Source: Xylanimonas oleitrophica (GTDB taxonomy: Bacteria > Actinomycetota > Actinomycetes > Actinomycetales > Cellulomonadaceae). Taken from it: a DNA stretch of 64,000 bases. Under the pieces are notes generated by a model. It was given only the letters and a program-made list of their open reading frames with translations. It ran no database searches and was not told the DNA's origin. Shown piece by piece: positions 1 to 7,715 of this stretch (within the stretch, counting starts at the first letter, position 1; the number at the start of each line of letters is the position of its first letter). A program made the translations under genes and the position numbers. The DNA lies in assembly GCF_003244315.1 (NCBI RefSeq), contig NZ_QKWH01000001.1, positions 186,001 to 250,000 of the forward strand, written 5' to 3'.

Positions 1-2
1 CC

Positions 3-2009
3 ACGCCCGAGGTGGTCGACGTCGTCGCGCTGCTGGAGGCGGTGCACGACCCGTCCCGCGGCGACTCCCTGCTGCGCCTGCTGACCGGGCCGCGCGTCAA
101 CCTGGGCGCCGCGGACCTGCACGCTCTCGGGTCCTGGGCCCACGACCTCGCCCGCGCGGACGACCCCCGGCGGGCGGCTGCCGGCGCGGCCCGGACCGGG
201 GACGACGCGGAGGCCGAGGGGCGCCCGGTCGACGCCGACGAGGATCCCGCGGTGGTGGAGGGCGACGTCGTCGACCACCGCTCGCTGGTGGACGCCCTCG
301 ACGACCTGCCCGCCCCCGGGCGTCCCGCCCGCGACGGGCGGGTGCTGAGCGCCGAGGCGCACGCGCGCCTGACGGCGCTGGGCCGGGTGCTGCGCGGGCT
401 GCGCGGCCTGACCTACCTCTCGTTGCCCGAGCTCGTCGTGCAGGCGGAGCGAGCGCTCGGCCTGGACGTCGAGGTGGCCACCGCGGAGGCGGTCGCAGCA
501 CTGACCCAGCACGCCGAGGGCGTGAGCCGGCGCGGCCGGGAGCACCTCGACGCGTTCCGCGACGTGGCGGCGACGTTCGCGCAGTCCGCGGACATCGCCA
601 CTCTGGGCGCGTTCCTCGCCTGGCTGGGCGTGGCGCAGAACCAGGAGCGCGGTCTGGACATGCCGGTGCGAGAACCCGACCCGGACGCCGTGCAGGTCAT
701 CACCGCCCATGCCGCCAAGGGGCTGGAGTGGGACGTCGTGGCCGTGCCCGGGATGGTCGACGGGGTCTTCCCCACCATCGCGGAGTCCTCGAACGGGCAG
801 CGGACCGACAGCGGCTGGCTCACCGAGGCCGGTTCGCTGCCGTACCCGCTGCGCGGTGACGCCGACGACCTGCCCGCCTTCCGCTGGGAGGCGGCAGCCG
901 ACACCAAGGACCTGGTGACGCTCCGCGACGAGTTCCGTGCGGCGTGCGGGGAGCATGCCCTGTCGGAGGAGCGGCGCCTGGCCTACGTGGCCTTCACCCG
1001 GGCCCGGCGCGAGCTGCTGCTCACCGCCCACTGGTGGGGCACGGGCAGCAAGCCGCGCAGGGTCTCGCCGTTCCTCACCGAGCTCGCCGAGGCCGGTCTG
1101 GTGAGCGCCGACGGCTGGGCCGCGGCGCCCGAGCCGGACACCACCAACCCGCGGGACGACGTCGAGCAGGTCGCCACCTGGCCCGCGGCCGACGACGTCG
1201 AGACCGCCACGCCCCGCCAGGTGCTGCGCGCGACCGCCGGCCTGGTGGAGGCCGCCGCCCACGCCCGCCCCGACGTCCCCGCCGGGGAGCTGACCGCTCC
1301 CGCCGACGTGCTGCACGACGGGGCGGGCCACGACGTCGTCGAGCTCGCCCGCATGCTGCTGGCCGAGCGTGACGAGCGCACCGGCGGCGAGGTCGAGATG
1401 CCCGCCCACGTCTCGGCGTCGGGCCTCGTGCGGCTCGCGACGGACCGCGACGCGTTCGCCCTCCAGCTCCGCAGGCCCGTGCCCTCGCAGCCCACGGTCC
1501 ACGCCCGGCGAGGCACCCGGTTCCACGAGTGGGTGGAACGGTGGTTCACGTCCTCCTCGCTCGTCGACGTCGAGGACCTGCCCGGCGCGGACGACGGCGA
1601 CCTGCCCGACGACGCCGACCTCGACGCCCTCCAGGAGCGTTTCATGGCGAGCGAGTGGGCTGGGCGCACCCCGGTGGCCGTCGAGCAGGACGTCGAGACG
1701 CCCCTCGCCGGTGTCATGACGCGTTCCCGCATGGACGCCGTCTTCACCGACCCCGAGCGTGGACCCGACGCCGTGGTGGTCGTGGACTGGAAGACCGGCC
1801 GTCCGCCCACCGACGCGACCGCCCGTGCGGCGCGCGAGGTGCAGCTCGCCGTGTACCGGCTGGCATGGTCGCGCTGGAGCGGGCTGCCCCTCGAGAAGGT
1901 CTCGGCCGCGTTCTGCTACGTGGCGACCGGCGAGACCGTGCGGCCCGAACGGCTGCTGGCCGAGGAGGAGCTGGAGGCCCTGATCCGCGGCGAGCGTGCA
2001 CCCGCCTAG
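3..2009 (+). CDS. adnB: AdnB-like helicase-nuclease, 3' part (5' end outside window)
   Basis: The frame is open from the window edge, so the true start lies upstream; 668 residues are visible. They carry the C-terminal half of a UvrD/Rep-type motor: motif V (TAHAAKGLEWDVV, about residue 232) and motif VI (ERRLAYVAFTRARR, about 322). A RecB-family PD-(D/E)XK nuclease follows, with RGTRFHEW (about 503), VVDWKTG (about 595, active-site Asp and Lys intact) and QLAVYRLAW (about 614). This domain order fits the AdnA/AdnB subunits of the actinobacterial double-strand-break resection motor-nuclease. I choose AdnB over AdnA because adnB is the gene nearest nudC in mycobacteria. The A/B choice is inference from position; the helicase-nuclease call is firm. 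Confidence 0.82.
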   Translation, partial: TPEVVDVVALLEAVHDPSRGDSLLRLLTGPRVNLGAADLHALGSWAHDLARADDPRRAAAGAARTGDDAEAEGRPVDADEDPAVVEGDVVDHRSLVDALDDLPAPGRPARDGRVLSAEAHARLTALGRVLRGLRGLTYLSLPELVVQAERALGLDVEVATAEAVAALTQHAEGVSRRGREHLDAFRDVAATFAQSADIATLGAFLAWLGVAQNQERGLDMPVREPDPDAVQVITAHAAKGLEWDVVAVPGMVDGVFPTIAESSNGQRTDSGWLTEAGSLPYPLRGDADDLPAFRWEAAADTKDLVTLRDEFRAACGEHALSEERRLAYVAFTRARRELLLTAHWWGTGSKPRRVSPFLTELAEAGLVSADGWAAAPEPDTTNPRDDVEQVATWPAADDVETATPRQVLRATAGLVEAAAHARPDVPAGELTAPADVLHDGAGHDVVELARMLLAERDERTGGEVEMPAHVSASGLVRLATDRDAFALQLRRPVPSQPTVHARRGTRFHEWVERWFTSSSLVDVEDLPGADDGDLPDDADLDALQERFMASEWAGRTPVAVEQDVETPLAGVMTRSRMDAVFTDPERGPDAVVVVDWKTGRPPTDATARAAREVQLAVYRLAWSRWSGLPLEKVSAAFCYVATGETVRPERLLAEEELEALIRGERAPA

Positions 2010-2096
2010 ATCCCCCCGGCCGGCGTCTCAGCAGGACGCCTGGGCGCTGCGGCTGCGGTTCTGCTGCTGCGGGCCGGGGCCTCCTGCCTGGGCCCC

Positions 2097-3020
2097 TCAG
2101 GCGGTGTCGTCCTCGCGGGTGGCCTCGTCCAGGTCCGTCAGCATCGCCACGGCGTCCTCCACGACGTCGTCGAGGTGGTGCCGCACGCCGTGCAGCAGCC
2201 AGCGCGCCAGGGCCAGCTCACCCACGAGCAGCGCCCGGTCCACGAGCCGCGGGTCCTGCAGCTCGGTGCGGCGCAGCTGGTACGCCTCCATGATCGAGTC
2301 CACCGCCTCGGGAGGGGCGGCCACCAGCAGCCAGGCGAGGTCGTCGGCCGGGTCGGCGACGCGGGCGTCGGACCAGCCGGTGACGGCCGCGACGCGCGAC
2401 CCGGTGACGAGCACCTGGTCTGCGGCGAGGTCGCCGTGCACGACGACGGGCCTGAACCGCCACAGGGCGACGTCCTCGAGCGCGGCCTCCCAGCGCCGCA
2501 GCAGCGCCGTGGGCACCCGTCCGGTGGCGGCGGCCTCGTCCAGCTCGACGAGCCGGCGCTCGCGGTACTCCTCGGCGGTGTACGAGGGCAGCCCGCACGA
2601 CTCGACGACGGAGACGGGCAGCTCGTGGACGGCGGCGAGGGTGCGGCCGATGTCGGCGGCGAGCCCGGGCCCGGGGGTGAGCGACTCGATGTCGAGCGCC
2701 GTCCCGGACAGGTGCTTGTGCACGACGGCGCGCCCGCCCTCGGGCAGCGGTGCCGACCCCGCGGTGCGGGGCACGGCGAAGGGCAGCACGCCGGCCTCGT
2801 GGTACAGGTGGAGCGCCTCGAGCAGCTCTGTCTCGGCCTCGAGCGCGGCGCCGGCCATGGTGGAGCGTGGGGCGCGGACCTCCCACTCGGTGCCGTCGGC
2901 CGCCGTGACGACGGCGACGTCGTAGTCGCCGGGCACCTCCTCGGAGCGGACCGACCGGGCGTCGAGGCCCGGCACGGCCGCCGTGGAGAGCGCGGCGAGC
3001 GTGAGGGGTGAGCGTGGCAC
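2097..3020 (-). CDS. APH-family phosphotransferase (aminoglycoside/macrolide kinase-like)
   Basis: 307 residues with the APH/choline-kinase fold signature: Brenner loop VVHGDLAADQVLV (catalytic Asp) followed by VTGWSDARVADPADDLAWL, where the usual D in the IDW-type metal-binding motif reads TGW. The downstream ADPADDLAWL is typical of Mph-like and housekeeping kinases of this family. Proteins like this sit beside nudC in many actinobacteria and have no proven substrate, so resistance should not be assumed. The GTG start at 3020 lacks a Shine-Dalgarno sequence. It is preceded by TACCGT exactly 6 nt upstream, which suggests a leaderless mRNA. It is divergent from nudC. Confidence 0.75.
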   Translation of the reverse strand: MPRSPLTLAALSTAAVPGLDARSVRSEEVPGDYDVAVVTAADGTEWEVRAPRSTMAGAALEAETELLEALHLYHEAGVLPFAVPRTAGSAPLPEGGRAVVHKHLSGTALDIESLTPGPGLAADIGRTLAAVHELPVSVVESCGLPSYTAEEYRERRLVELDEAAATGRVPTALLRRWEAALEDVALWRFRPVVVHGDLAADQVLVTGSRVAAVTGWSDARVADPADDLAWLLVAAPPEAVDSIMEAYQLRRTELQDPRLVDRALLVGELALARWLLHGVRHHLDDVVEDAVAMLTDLDEATREDDTA

Positions 3021-3026
3021 CCGTTC

Positions 3027-3090
3027 ACGGTAGCGGCGTCGCGGGGGTGCTGGGGACTCCGGGGTGGTGTGTCGGTGCCCGGGTTACGGT
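3027..3090. promoter_or_regulatory. Back-to-back leaderless promoters for the kinase gene and nudC
   Basis: The 76 bp between the two divergent GTG starts hold a -10-like hexamer for each gene. TACCGT on the minus strand (3032 to 3027) lies 6 nt before GTG 3020. TACGGT on the plus strand (3085-3090) lies 6 nt before GTG 3097. No purine-rich ribosome binding site precedes either start. With transcription starting about 7 nt after a -10 box, both mRNAs would begin at their start codon. Confidence 0.55.
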
Positions 3091-3096
3091 CAGGTA

Positions 3097-4158
3097 GTGG
3101 CCATCCCTCTGCCTCCCGTGCCCGCCCTGGACCTGCCGCTCGCCCGTGCGGTCCACGACCGTGCCGCCGAGCGCCGTGAGGAGGACCTGCTCCCGCGCCT
3201 GCACCGGGACCCGGCGACGCGGGTGCTGGTGATGCACGGCGACCGGTTCGCGGTGGCGGGTCCGTCACGGCTGGTGGTGGTGCCTCCGACGGGGCTGCCG
3301 GCCCCGGCGGACGCGGGGCCGGCGCCGCAGCCGCGGCCGGACGCCGCGGACGAGCCGTCCGACGTCGTGCGCGACGCCCCGCCGGCGCAGGAGCCGCCGT
3401 CGTGGCTGTTCCTCGGCACGCACGACGGCGCGGCCTACGTGGTGCTGGCGCTGCCCCCCACGGCGGACGCGCTGGCGGTGCTCGACGGCGTCGAGAGGCT
3501 CGCGGGTCATGCCGCGCAGGGGGCGGACGGCTGGCTCGGTCTGCGAGGGCTCGAAGGGCTGGACGAGCTGCAGCAGGGGCTGGCGACGGAGGCGGTGGCG
3601 CTGGTCAACTGGCACGCGGTGCACCGCCACTGCCCGCGCTGCGGGGCACCGACCCAGGTGCGCCGCGCGGGGTGGGTGCGCTGGTGCCCGGTGGAGGAGC
3701 GCGAGCTGTACCCGCGCACCGACCCGGCGGTGATCATGGCGGTGGTCGACGACGCGGACCGGATCCTGCTGGGGCACGCGGCGCACTGGCCGCCCGGGCG
3801 CTACTCGACGCTGGCCGGGTTCGTGGAGCCGGGGGAGAGCCTGGAGCAGGCGGTGCGCCGCGAGGTGGCCGAGGAGGTGCGGGTCACGGTGGCGGACGGG
3901 CCCGGGGACGTCGTCTACCGCGGCTCGCAGGCGTGGCCGTTCCCGGCGTCGCTGATGGTGGGCTTCCGCGCGCGGGTCGCGGGGCGGGCGGGCGACGTCG
4001 CGCCCGACGGCGTGGAGGTCACGGCGGCACGCTGGTTCACGCGGGCGGAGCTGCTGGCGGCGGTCGAGGCGGGCGATGTGCTGCTGCCGGGCCGGGTGTC
4101 CATCGCGCGGGCGCTGATCGAGGAGTGGTACGGCGAGGAGCTGCCGTCCACCTGGTGA
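3097..4158 (+). CDS. nudC: NAD+/NADH pyrophosphatase NudC
   Basis: 353 residues. The N-terminal NudC-like domain is followed by a zinc-ribbon (HCPRCG at about 178, then WVRWC), the YPRTDPAVIM strand and a canonical Nudix box (GFVEPGESLEQAV continuing REVAEE, about 242-264). The NudC-specific signature SQAWPFPAS is at about 277. The enzyme hydrolyses NADH and can remove NAD caps from RNA. Only three of the usual four zinc-ligand cysteines are visible (PVEE follows the third). I prefer GTG 3097 over GTG 3064 because it fits the leaderless promoter and the family start. Confidence 0.92.
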   Translation: MAIPLPPVPALDLPLARAVHDRAAERREEDLLPRLHRDPATRVLVMHGDRFAVAGPSRLVVVPPTGLPAPADAGPAPQPRPDAADEPSDVVRDAPPAQEPPSWLFLGTHDGAAYVVLALPPTADALAVLDGVERLAGHAAQGADGWLGLRGLEGLDELQQGLATEAVALVNWHAVHRHCPRCGAPTQVRRAGWVRWCPVEERELYPRTDPAVIMAVVDDADRILLGHAAHWPPGRYSTLAGFVEPGESLEQAVRREVAEEVRVTVADGPGDVVYRGSQAWPFPASLMVGFRARVAGRAGDVAPDGVEVTAARWFTRAELLAAVEAGDVLLPGRVSIARALIEEWYGEELPSTW

Positions 4159-4190
4159 GCACCGCGCCTCGACGTGGCGCGCACCCCGAA

Positions 4191-4253
4191 CGTTGTGGGC
4201 GGGAGACTCGCCGCAGGACCGAGGGTTCTGCGGCGAGTCTCCCGCCCACAACG
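4191..4253. repeat. Very long perfect palindrome between nudC and the mycoredoxin gene
   Basis: Arms 4191-4216 and 4228-4253 are perfect 26-bp reverse complements. One G-U pair and three further pairs extend the stem to about 30 bp with a GAG loop. It lies between the convergent nudC and mycoredoxin genes, so bidirectional termination is the simplest role. It has no U-tract on either side and is far longer than any other terminator here, so a REP/MITE-like repeat is an alternative. Confidence 0.85.
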
Positions 4254-4269
4254 GGGTGAGGGGGCGTCG

Positions 4270-4536
4270 TCAGACGGCGAGGGCCTTCTTGACGTCCTGC
4301 AGCGACGGGTTGGTCGCCGCCGAGCCGTCGGGGTACACGACCGTCGGGACCGTCCGGTTGCCGCCGTTGACCTGCTCGACGTACTCGGCCGTCTCGGGCT
4401 GCTCCTCGATGTCGATCACCTGGTAGCCGATGCCCTCGGAGTCGAGCTGGGTGCGCAGCCGGCGGCAGTAGCCGCACCACGCCGTCGAGTACATCGTGAT
4501 GGTGCCGGGCGCGGGGAGCGTGGGCTGGGCGGTCAT
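4270..4536 (-). CDS. Mycoredoxin (glutaredoxin-family protein)
   Basis: 88 residues, a single thioredoxin-fold domain with the active site W-CGYC (Cys21, Cys24) in TAWCGYCRRL, followed by the cis-proline strand TVPTVVYPDGS. The CGYC motif and length match actinobacterial mycoredoxins, which use mycothiol to reduce mixed disulfides. Start ATG 4536 has an AGGGAGG ribosome binding site. It is divergent from uvrD2, in the position of Mrx2 in mycobacteria. The subclass (Mrx1, Mrx2 or NrdH-like) is inference. Confidence 0.85.
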   Translation of the reverse strand: MTAQPTLPAPGTITMYSTAWCGYCRRLRTQLDSEGIGYQVIDIEEQPETAEYVEQVNGGNRTVPTVVYPDGSAATNPSLQDVKKALAV

Positions 4537-4600
4537 GCGGTGGTCCTCCCTGGGGACGGTGGGCTCGCGGTGTCGGGCGCGGCTGCAAGAATCGCAACCG

Positions 4601-6661
4601 ATGTCCACCCAGACCAACTCTTCTCTGCCCGCAGGCCATCCCGACGCGATCCTCGAGGCGCTCGACCCCGAGCAGCGGGAGGTCGCCACCGCGCTCAGGG
4701 GGCCTGTCGTCGTGCTCGCGGGCGCCGGGACGGGCAAGACCCGCGCGATCACGCACCGCATCGCCTACGGGGTGCGCACGGGCGTGTACAAGCCGACGTC
4801 GGTGCTGGCGGTGACCTTCACGGCGCGTGCTGCGGGGGAGATGCGCACCCGTCTGCGCGAGCTGGGTGTCGCGGGCGTGCAGGCCCGCACCTTCCACGCG
4901 GCCGCGCTGCGCCAGCTCTCGTACTTCTGGCCGCGCGTCATCGGCGGGGCGCCGTCGCGCATCGCCGAGTACAAGGCTCCCGCCGTGGCGGAGGCGGCAC
5001 GGCGCATCGGCATCAGCGTCGACCGCGTGGCGGTCCGCGACCTCGCCTCGGAGATCGAGTGGGCCAAGGTGTCCCTCGTCAGCCCGGACGACTACGTGCG
5101 CCGCGCCCTGACCGACGGCCGCCCGGCGCCCGCCGGGTACGACCTGCAGACCGTCGCCCGGCTGGCCACCGCGTACGAGGACGTGAAGAACGAGCGCGGC
5201 GTCATCGACTTCGAGGACGTGCTGCAGATCCTCGCCGGCATCCTGGCGGAGAACCGGTCGGTGGCCGACGAGGTGCGCTCGCAGTACCGCCACTTCGTCG
5301 TCGACGAGTACCAGGACGTCTCGCCGCTGCAGCAGTTCCTCCTGGACCAGTGGCTGGGGGACCGCAGGGAGCTGTGCGTCGTCGGCGACCCGTCCCAGAC
5401 CATCTACTCGTTCACCGGCGCCACCCCGCGGTACCTGCTCGACTTCCGCCGGCGGTTCAAGGACGCGCAGGAGATCCGCCTGGTGCGTGACTACCGCTCC
5501 ACCCCGCAGGTGGTGCACCTGGCCAACGAGGTGCTGCGCCGCGGCCGGGTGACCGGGGCGCTCGAGCTGCGCGCCCAGCGCCCCGCCGGCCCTCCGGTCG
5601 GCTTCACCACCTACGACGACGACGAGTCGGAGGCCGCGGGCATCGCCGCCCGGGCGGGCCGGCTCATCGCCGCGGGCACCCGCCCGAGCGAGATCGCGGT
5701 GCTGTACCGCACCAACGCGCAGTCCGAGGCCTTCGAGGCCGCCCTGTCCGACGCCGGGATCGGCTACCAGGTGCGCGGTGGCGAGCGGTTCTTCCAGCGC
5801 AAGGAGGTCCGCGACGCGATCGTGCTGCTGCGCGGCGCCGCCCGCTCCGCCGACCCGGACCAGCCGATGCCGGAGCAGGTGCGCGACGTGCTGACCACGG
5901 CGGGCTGGTCGGAGAAGCCGCCCGCCGCCCGGGGTGCCGCCCGGGAGCGCTGGGACTCGATGCAGGCCCTGGTGGCGCTCGCGGACGACCTCGCGCGTGC
6001 GCCGGGAGCCGACGGAGAGCCGGCGACGATCGCGACGCTGGTGGCGGAGCTGGAGGAGCGCTCGGCGGCGCAGCACGCCCCCACGGTCGAGGGTGTGACT
6101 CTCGCGTCGCTGCACGCGGCCAAGGGTCTGGAGTGGGACGCCGTGTTCCTGGCAGGGATGAGCGAGGGGCTCATGCCCATCTCGCTGGCGGAGACGGACG
6201 AGGCGGTGGCGGAGGAGCGCCGCCTGCTCTACGTGGGGGTCACCCGTGCGCGCGTGCACCTGGAGGTGTCGTTCGCCCGTTCCCGCAACCCGGGCGGGCG
6301 GGCGTCGCGCAAGCGCACGCGGTTCTTCGACGGGTTGTGGCCGGACGACCCTGCAGACCGCTCCCGCACGCCCCGGGCCAAGAAGGGGCAGGCCCGTGAC
6401 CTGCTGACGGGCGAGCACGACGTCGCGCTGTTCGACGCGCTGCGCGAGTGGCGCCGCTCGGTGGCGCAGGAGACGGACAAGCCGGCGTACACGGTGCTGT
6501 CGGACGCGACGCTCGCGGCCATCGCGGAGATCCGCCCGACGTCCACGATGCAGCTCGCCCGCGTCAACGGCATCGGCCCTGCCAAGATCGACAAGTACGG
6601 CGAGTCCGTGCTCGCCATCGTCGCGCAGGCGGCCTCGGGGGCCTCCGACGGCGGCTCCTGA
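4601..6661 (+). CDS. uvrD2: ATP-dependent DNA helicase UvrD2 with HRDC domain
   Basis: 686 residues, superfamily 1A helicase. Walker A GAGTGKT is at about 41-47, DEYQD at about 234, motif V SLHAAKGLEWDAV at about 503 and motif VI EERRLLYVGVTRAR at about 537. A C-terminal HRDC domain covers about 620-680 (LAAIAEIRPTS to NGIGPAKIDKYGE). In mycobacterial UvrD2 a four-cysteine motif joins motor and HRDC; here the linker (about 570-610) has no cysteine at all. ATG 4601 lacks a clear ribosome binding site; AAGAAT at 4587-4592 is a possible -10 for an almost leaderless transcript. Divergent from the mycoredoxin gene and upstream of the whiB7 leader. Confidence 0.92.
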   Translation: MSTQTNSSLPAGHPDAILEALDPEQREVATALRGPVVVLAGAGTGKTRAITHRIAYGVRTGVYKPTSVLAVTFTARAAGEMRTRLRELGVAGVQARTFHAAALRQLSYFWPRVIGGAPSRIAEYKAPAVAEAARRIGISVDRVAVRDLASEIEWAKVSLVSPDDYVRRALTDGRPAPAGYDLQTVARLATAYEDVKNERGVIDFEDVLQILAGILAENRSVADEVRSQYRHFVVDEYQDVSPLQQFLLDQWLGDRRELCVVGDPSQTIYSFTGATPRYLLDFRRRFKDAQEIRLVRDYRSTPQVVHLANEVLRRGRVTGALELRAQRPAGPPVGFTTYDDDESEAAGIAARAGRLIAAGTRPSEIAVLYRTNAQSEAFEAALSDAGIGYQVRGGERFFQRKEVRDAIVLLRGAARSADPDQPMPEQVRDVLTTAGWSEKPPAARGAARERWDSMQALVALADDLARAPGADGEPATIATLVAELEERSAAQHAPTVEGVTLASLHAAKGLEWDAVFLAGMSEGLMPISLAETDEAVAEERRLLYVGVTRARVHLEVSFARSRNPGGRASRKRTRFFDGLWPDDPADRSRTPRAKKGQARDLLTGEHDVALFDALREWRRSVAQETDKPAYTVLSDATLAAIAEIRPTSTMQLARVNGIGPAKIDKYGESVLAIVAQAASGASDGGS

Positions 6662-6706
6662 GAGCCGTTCCTGCGGGTGGCTCGCGGGGTCCTGCGGAGG
6701 GGCCGG

Positions 6707-6756
6707 AAAAAACACCCGAAAAAAGATGTGGCGCTCTGGGGGTGGCGGTCTATCCT
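6707..6756 (+). promoter_or_regulatory. whiB7 promoter with AT-rich WhiB7 target
   Basis: Two A6 tracts (6707-6712 and 6719-6724) stand out in the GC-rich background. They lie just upstream of the predicted -35 region (about 6728), with a -10 element TATCCT at 6751-6756. WhiB7 is known to contact SigA and bind AT-rich minor groove just upstream of -35 boxes through its AT-hook, so this is a likely autoregulated promoter. The transcription start would be near 6763, giving a leader of about 445 nt. Confidence 0.7.
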
Positions 6757-6827
6757 CGGAGAGTCCTTGACCGGGGGCGCGCGCCGAGAGGTGCGAGCCC
6801 GAGAACAGTGAGGAGGTGGGTGCAGCG

Positions 6828-7037
6828 ATGGAGATCTTGAAGAACACCGTGTCGACGAACGGCCTGAACGCGAGCTACGGCTCCCTGCGGACCGTTCCGT
6901 TCCGCATGCGTGGGCTGGTGGGCACGTCCGGCGTGGCAGGGGACACCTCTGCCCTGACGCAGCTTCACGGCAAGCGACCGGGACACGTCGATCTCGCTCT
7001 CGCACCCGACTCCGTACCCTGGGGGCAACCGGCTTAA
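6828..7037 (+). CDS. Upstream ORF in the whiB7 leader
   Basis: 69 codons from ATG 6828 with GGAGG 11 nt upstream (GTG 6816 is a less likely start). The product resembles no enzyme and has low complexity. Its TAA stop (7035-7037) sits in the middle of the palindrome CCGGCTTAAGCCGG, and an intrinsic terminator follows 11 nt later. In mycobacteria and Streptomyces, translation of a leader ORF controls antibiotic-inducible read-through into whiB7, and this ORF fits that role. The peptide itself probably has no function after synthesis. Confidence 0.65.
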   Translation: MEILKNTVSTNGLNASYGSLRTVPFRMRGLVGTSGVAGDTSALTQLHGKRPGHVDLALAPDSVPWGQPA

Positions 7038-7087
7038 GCCGGAACCAGGCCGCGGAGTCCACCCAGGATCCGCGGCCTTCGTCTTTT
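7029..7087 (+). terminator. whiB7 attenuator: palindrome over uORF stop plus intrinsic terminator
   Basis: A perfect 14-bp palindrome (7029-7042) contains the uORF stop codon. It is followed by a 9-bp stem, GGCCGCGGA (7048-7056) with TCCGCGGCC (7069-7077), then TTCGTCTTTT. The terminator is 120 nt before the whiB7 start. The two hairpins are close enough to be mutually exclusive with upstream pairings, as expected for ribosome-dependent attenuation. Confidence 0.75.
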
Positions 7088-7207
7088 CGAGGACGGGAAC
7101 CGGCCCTCACCGGGCCAGGTCACCGGGACCACTGGTACCACCAGAGGTCCACCGCAGGTCCTGAACGCACACAACGACGTTCGTTTGAGAACCTGACGGA
7201 GGACATC

Positions 7208-7681
7208 GTGCGTCTCGCGCACCTGCTGGACGAGCGGCACCTGGAGACGGCTCCCGGGACCGCCGCCTGGACCCCGCACCAACCCGTACCCACCGCGGCG
7301 GCCGACAAGGTCGCCTTCGACTCGCTGCTGCAGGGCATGCTGCCCTGCCGTACCAACGACCCCGAGCTCTGGTTCGCCGAGCACACCGCGCAGGTGGAGC
7401 AGGCCAAGGCGCTGTGCCGCACCTGCCCGCTGCAGGCCGGCTGCCTGGAGGGCGCGATCGAGCGCGCCGAGCCGTGGGGCGTGTGGGGTGGCGAGGTGTT
7501 CGTCGACGGCGCCGTCGTGGCGCGCAAGCGCGGCCGTGGCCGGCCGCGCAAGACGGAGCAGGCGGCCGCGGCTCCCGCGGCGACGGCGCCCTCGCCGGCG
7601 CCGTCGCCGTCGCCGGCCGCCGTGCCGGCCGTGAGCGCGGCCTCGGTCGTGCCCGCCGAGTCGCGGACGGCGGCCGCCTGA
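7208..7681 (+). CDS. whiB7: WhiB7-type iron-sulfur transcription factor
   Basis: 157 residues. The Wbl domain has Cys47, Cys70, Cys73 and Cys79 for the 4Fe-4S cluster and the GVWGG turn (91-95). The WhiB7-specific AT-hook RGRGRPRK is at 108-115. An Ala/Pro/Ser-rich tail of about 40 residues follows, and there is an N-terminal extension of about 30, so it is longer than mycobacterial WhiB7 (about 90). WhiB7 activates intrinsic antibiotic resistance genes as a SigA partner. GTG 7208 has GGAGG 5 nt upstream. Expression is probably controlled by the attenuator and by autoactivation. Confidence 0.93.
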   Translation: MRLAHLLDERHLETAPGTAAWTPHQPVPTAAADKVAFDSLLQGMLPCRTNDPELWFAEHTAQVEQAKALCRTCPLQAGCLEGAIERAEPWGVWGGEVFVDGAVVARKRGRGRPRKTEQAAAAPAATAPSPAPSPSPAAVPAVSAASVVPAESRTAAA

Positions 7682-7715
7682 GCCTCACCCGGGATCTCCT
7701 GGGTGAGGCTCAGGC
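7676..7715. terminator. Bidirectional hairpin between whiB7 and the ThiF-like gene
   Basis: Perfect 15-bp arms (7676-7690 and 7701-7715) with a 10-nt loop. The left arm contains the whiB7 stop codon and the right arm the stop of the convergent ThiF-like gene. There is no U-tract, as is common in actinobacteria. Confidence 0.75.

Noticed and set aside
2097-3020. Acquired aminoglycoside or macrolide resistance gene
   Set aside because: The gene sits in a conserved core neighbourhood and has the same composition as its neighbours, so a housekeeping kinase is more likely.
4037-6847. 936-codon open frame on the minus strand
   Set aside because: Antisense to uvrD2, with no recognisable motif.
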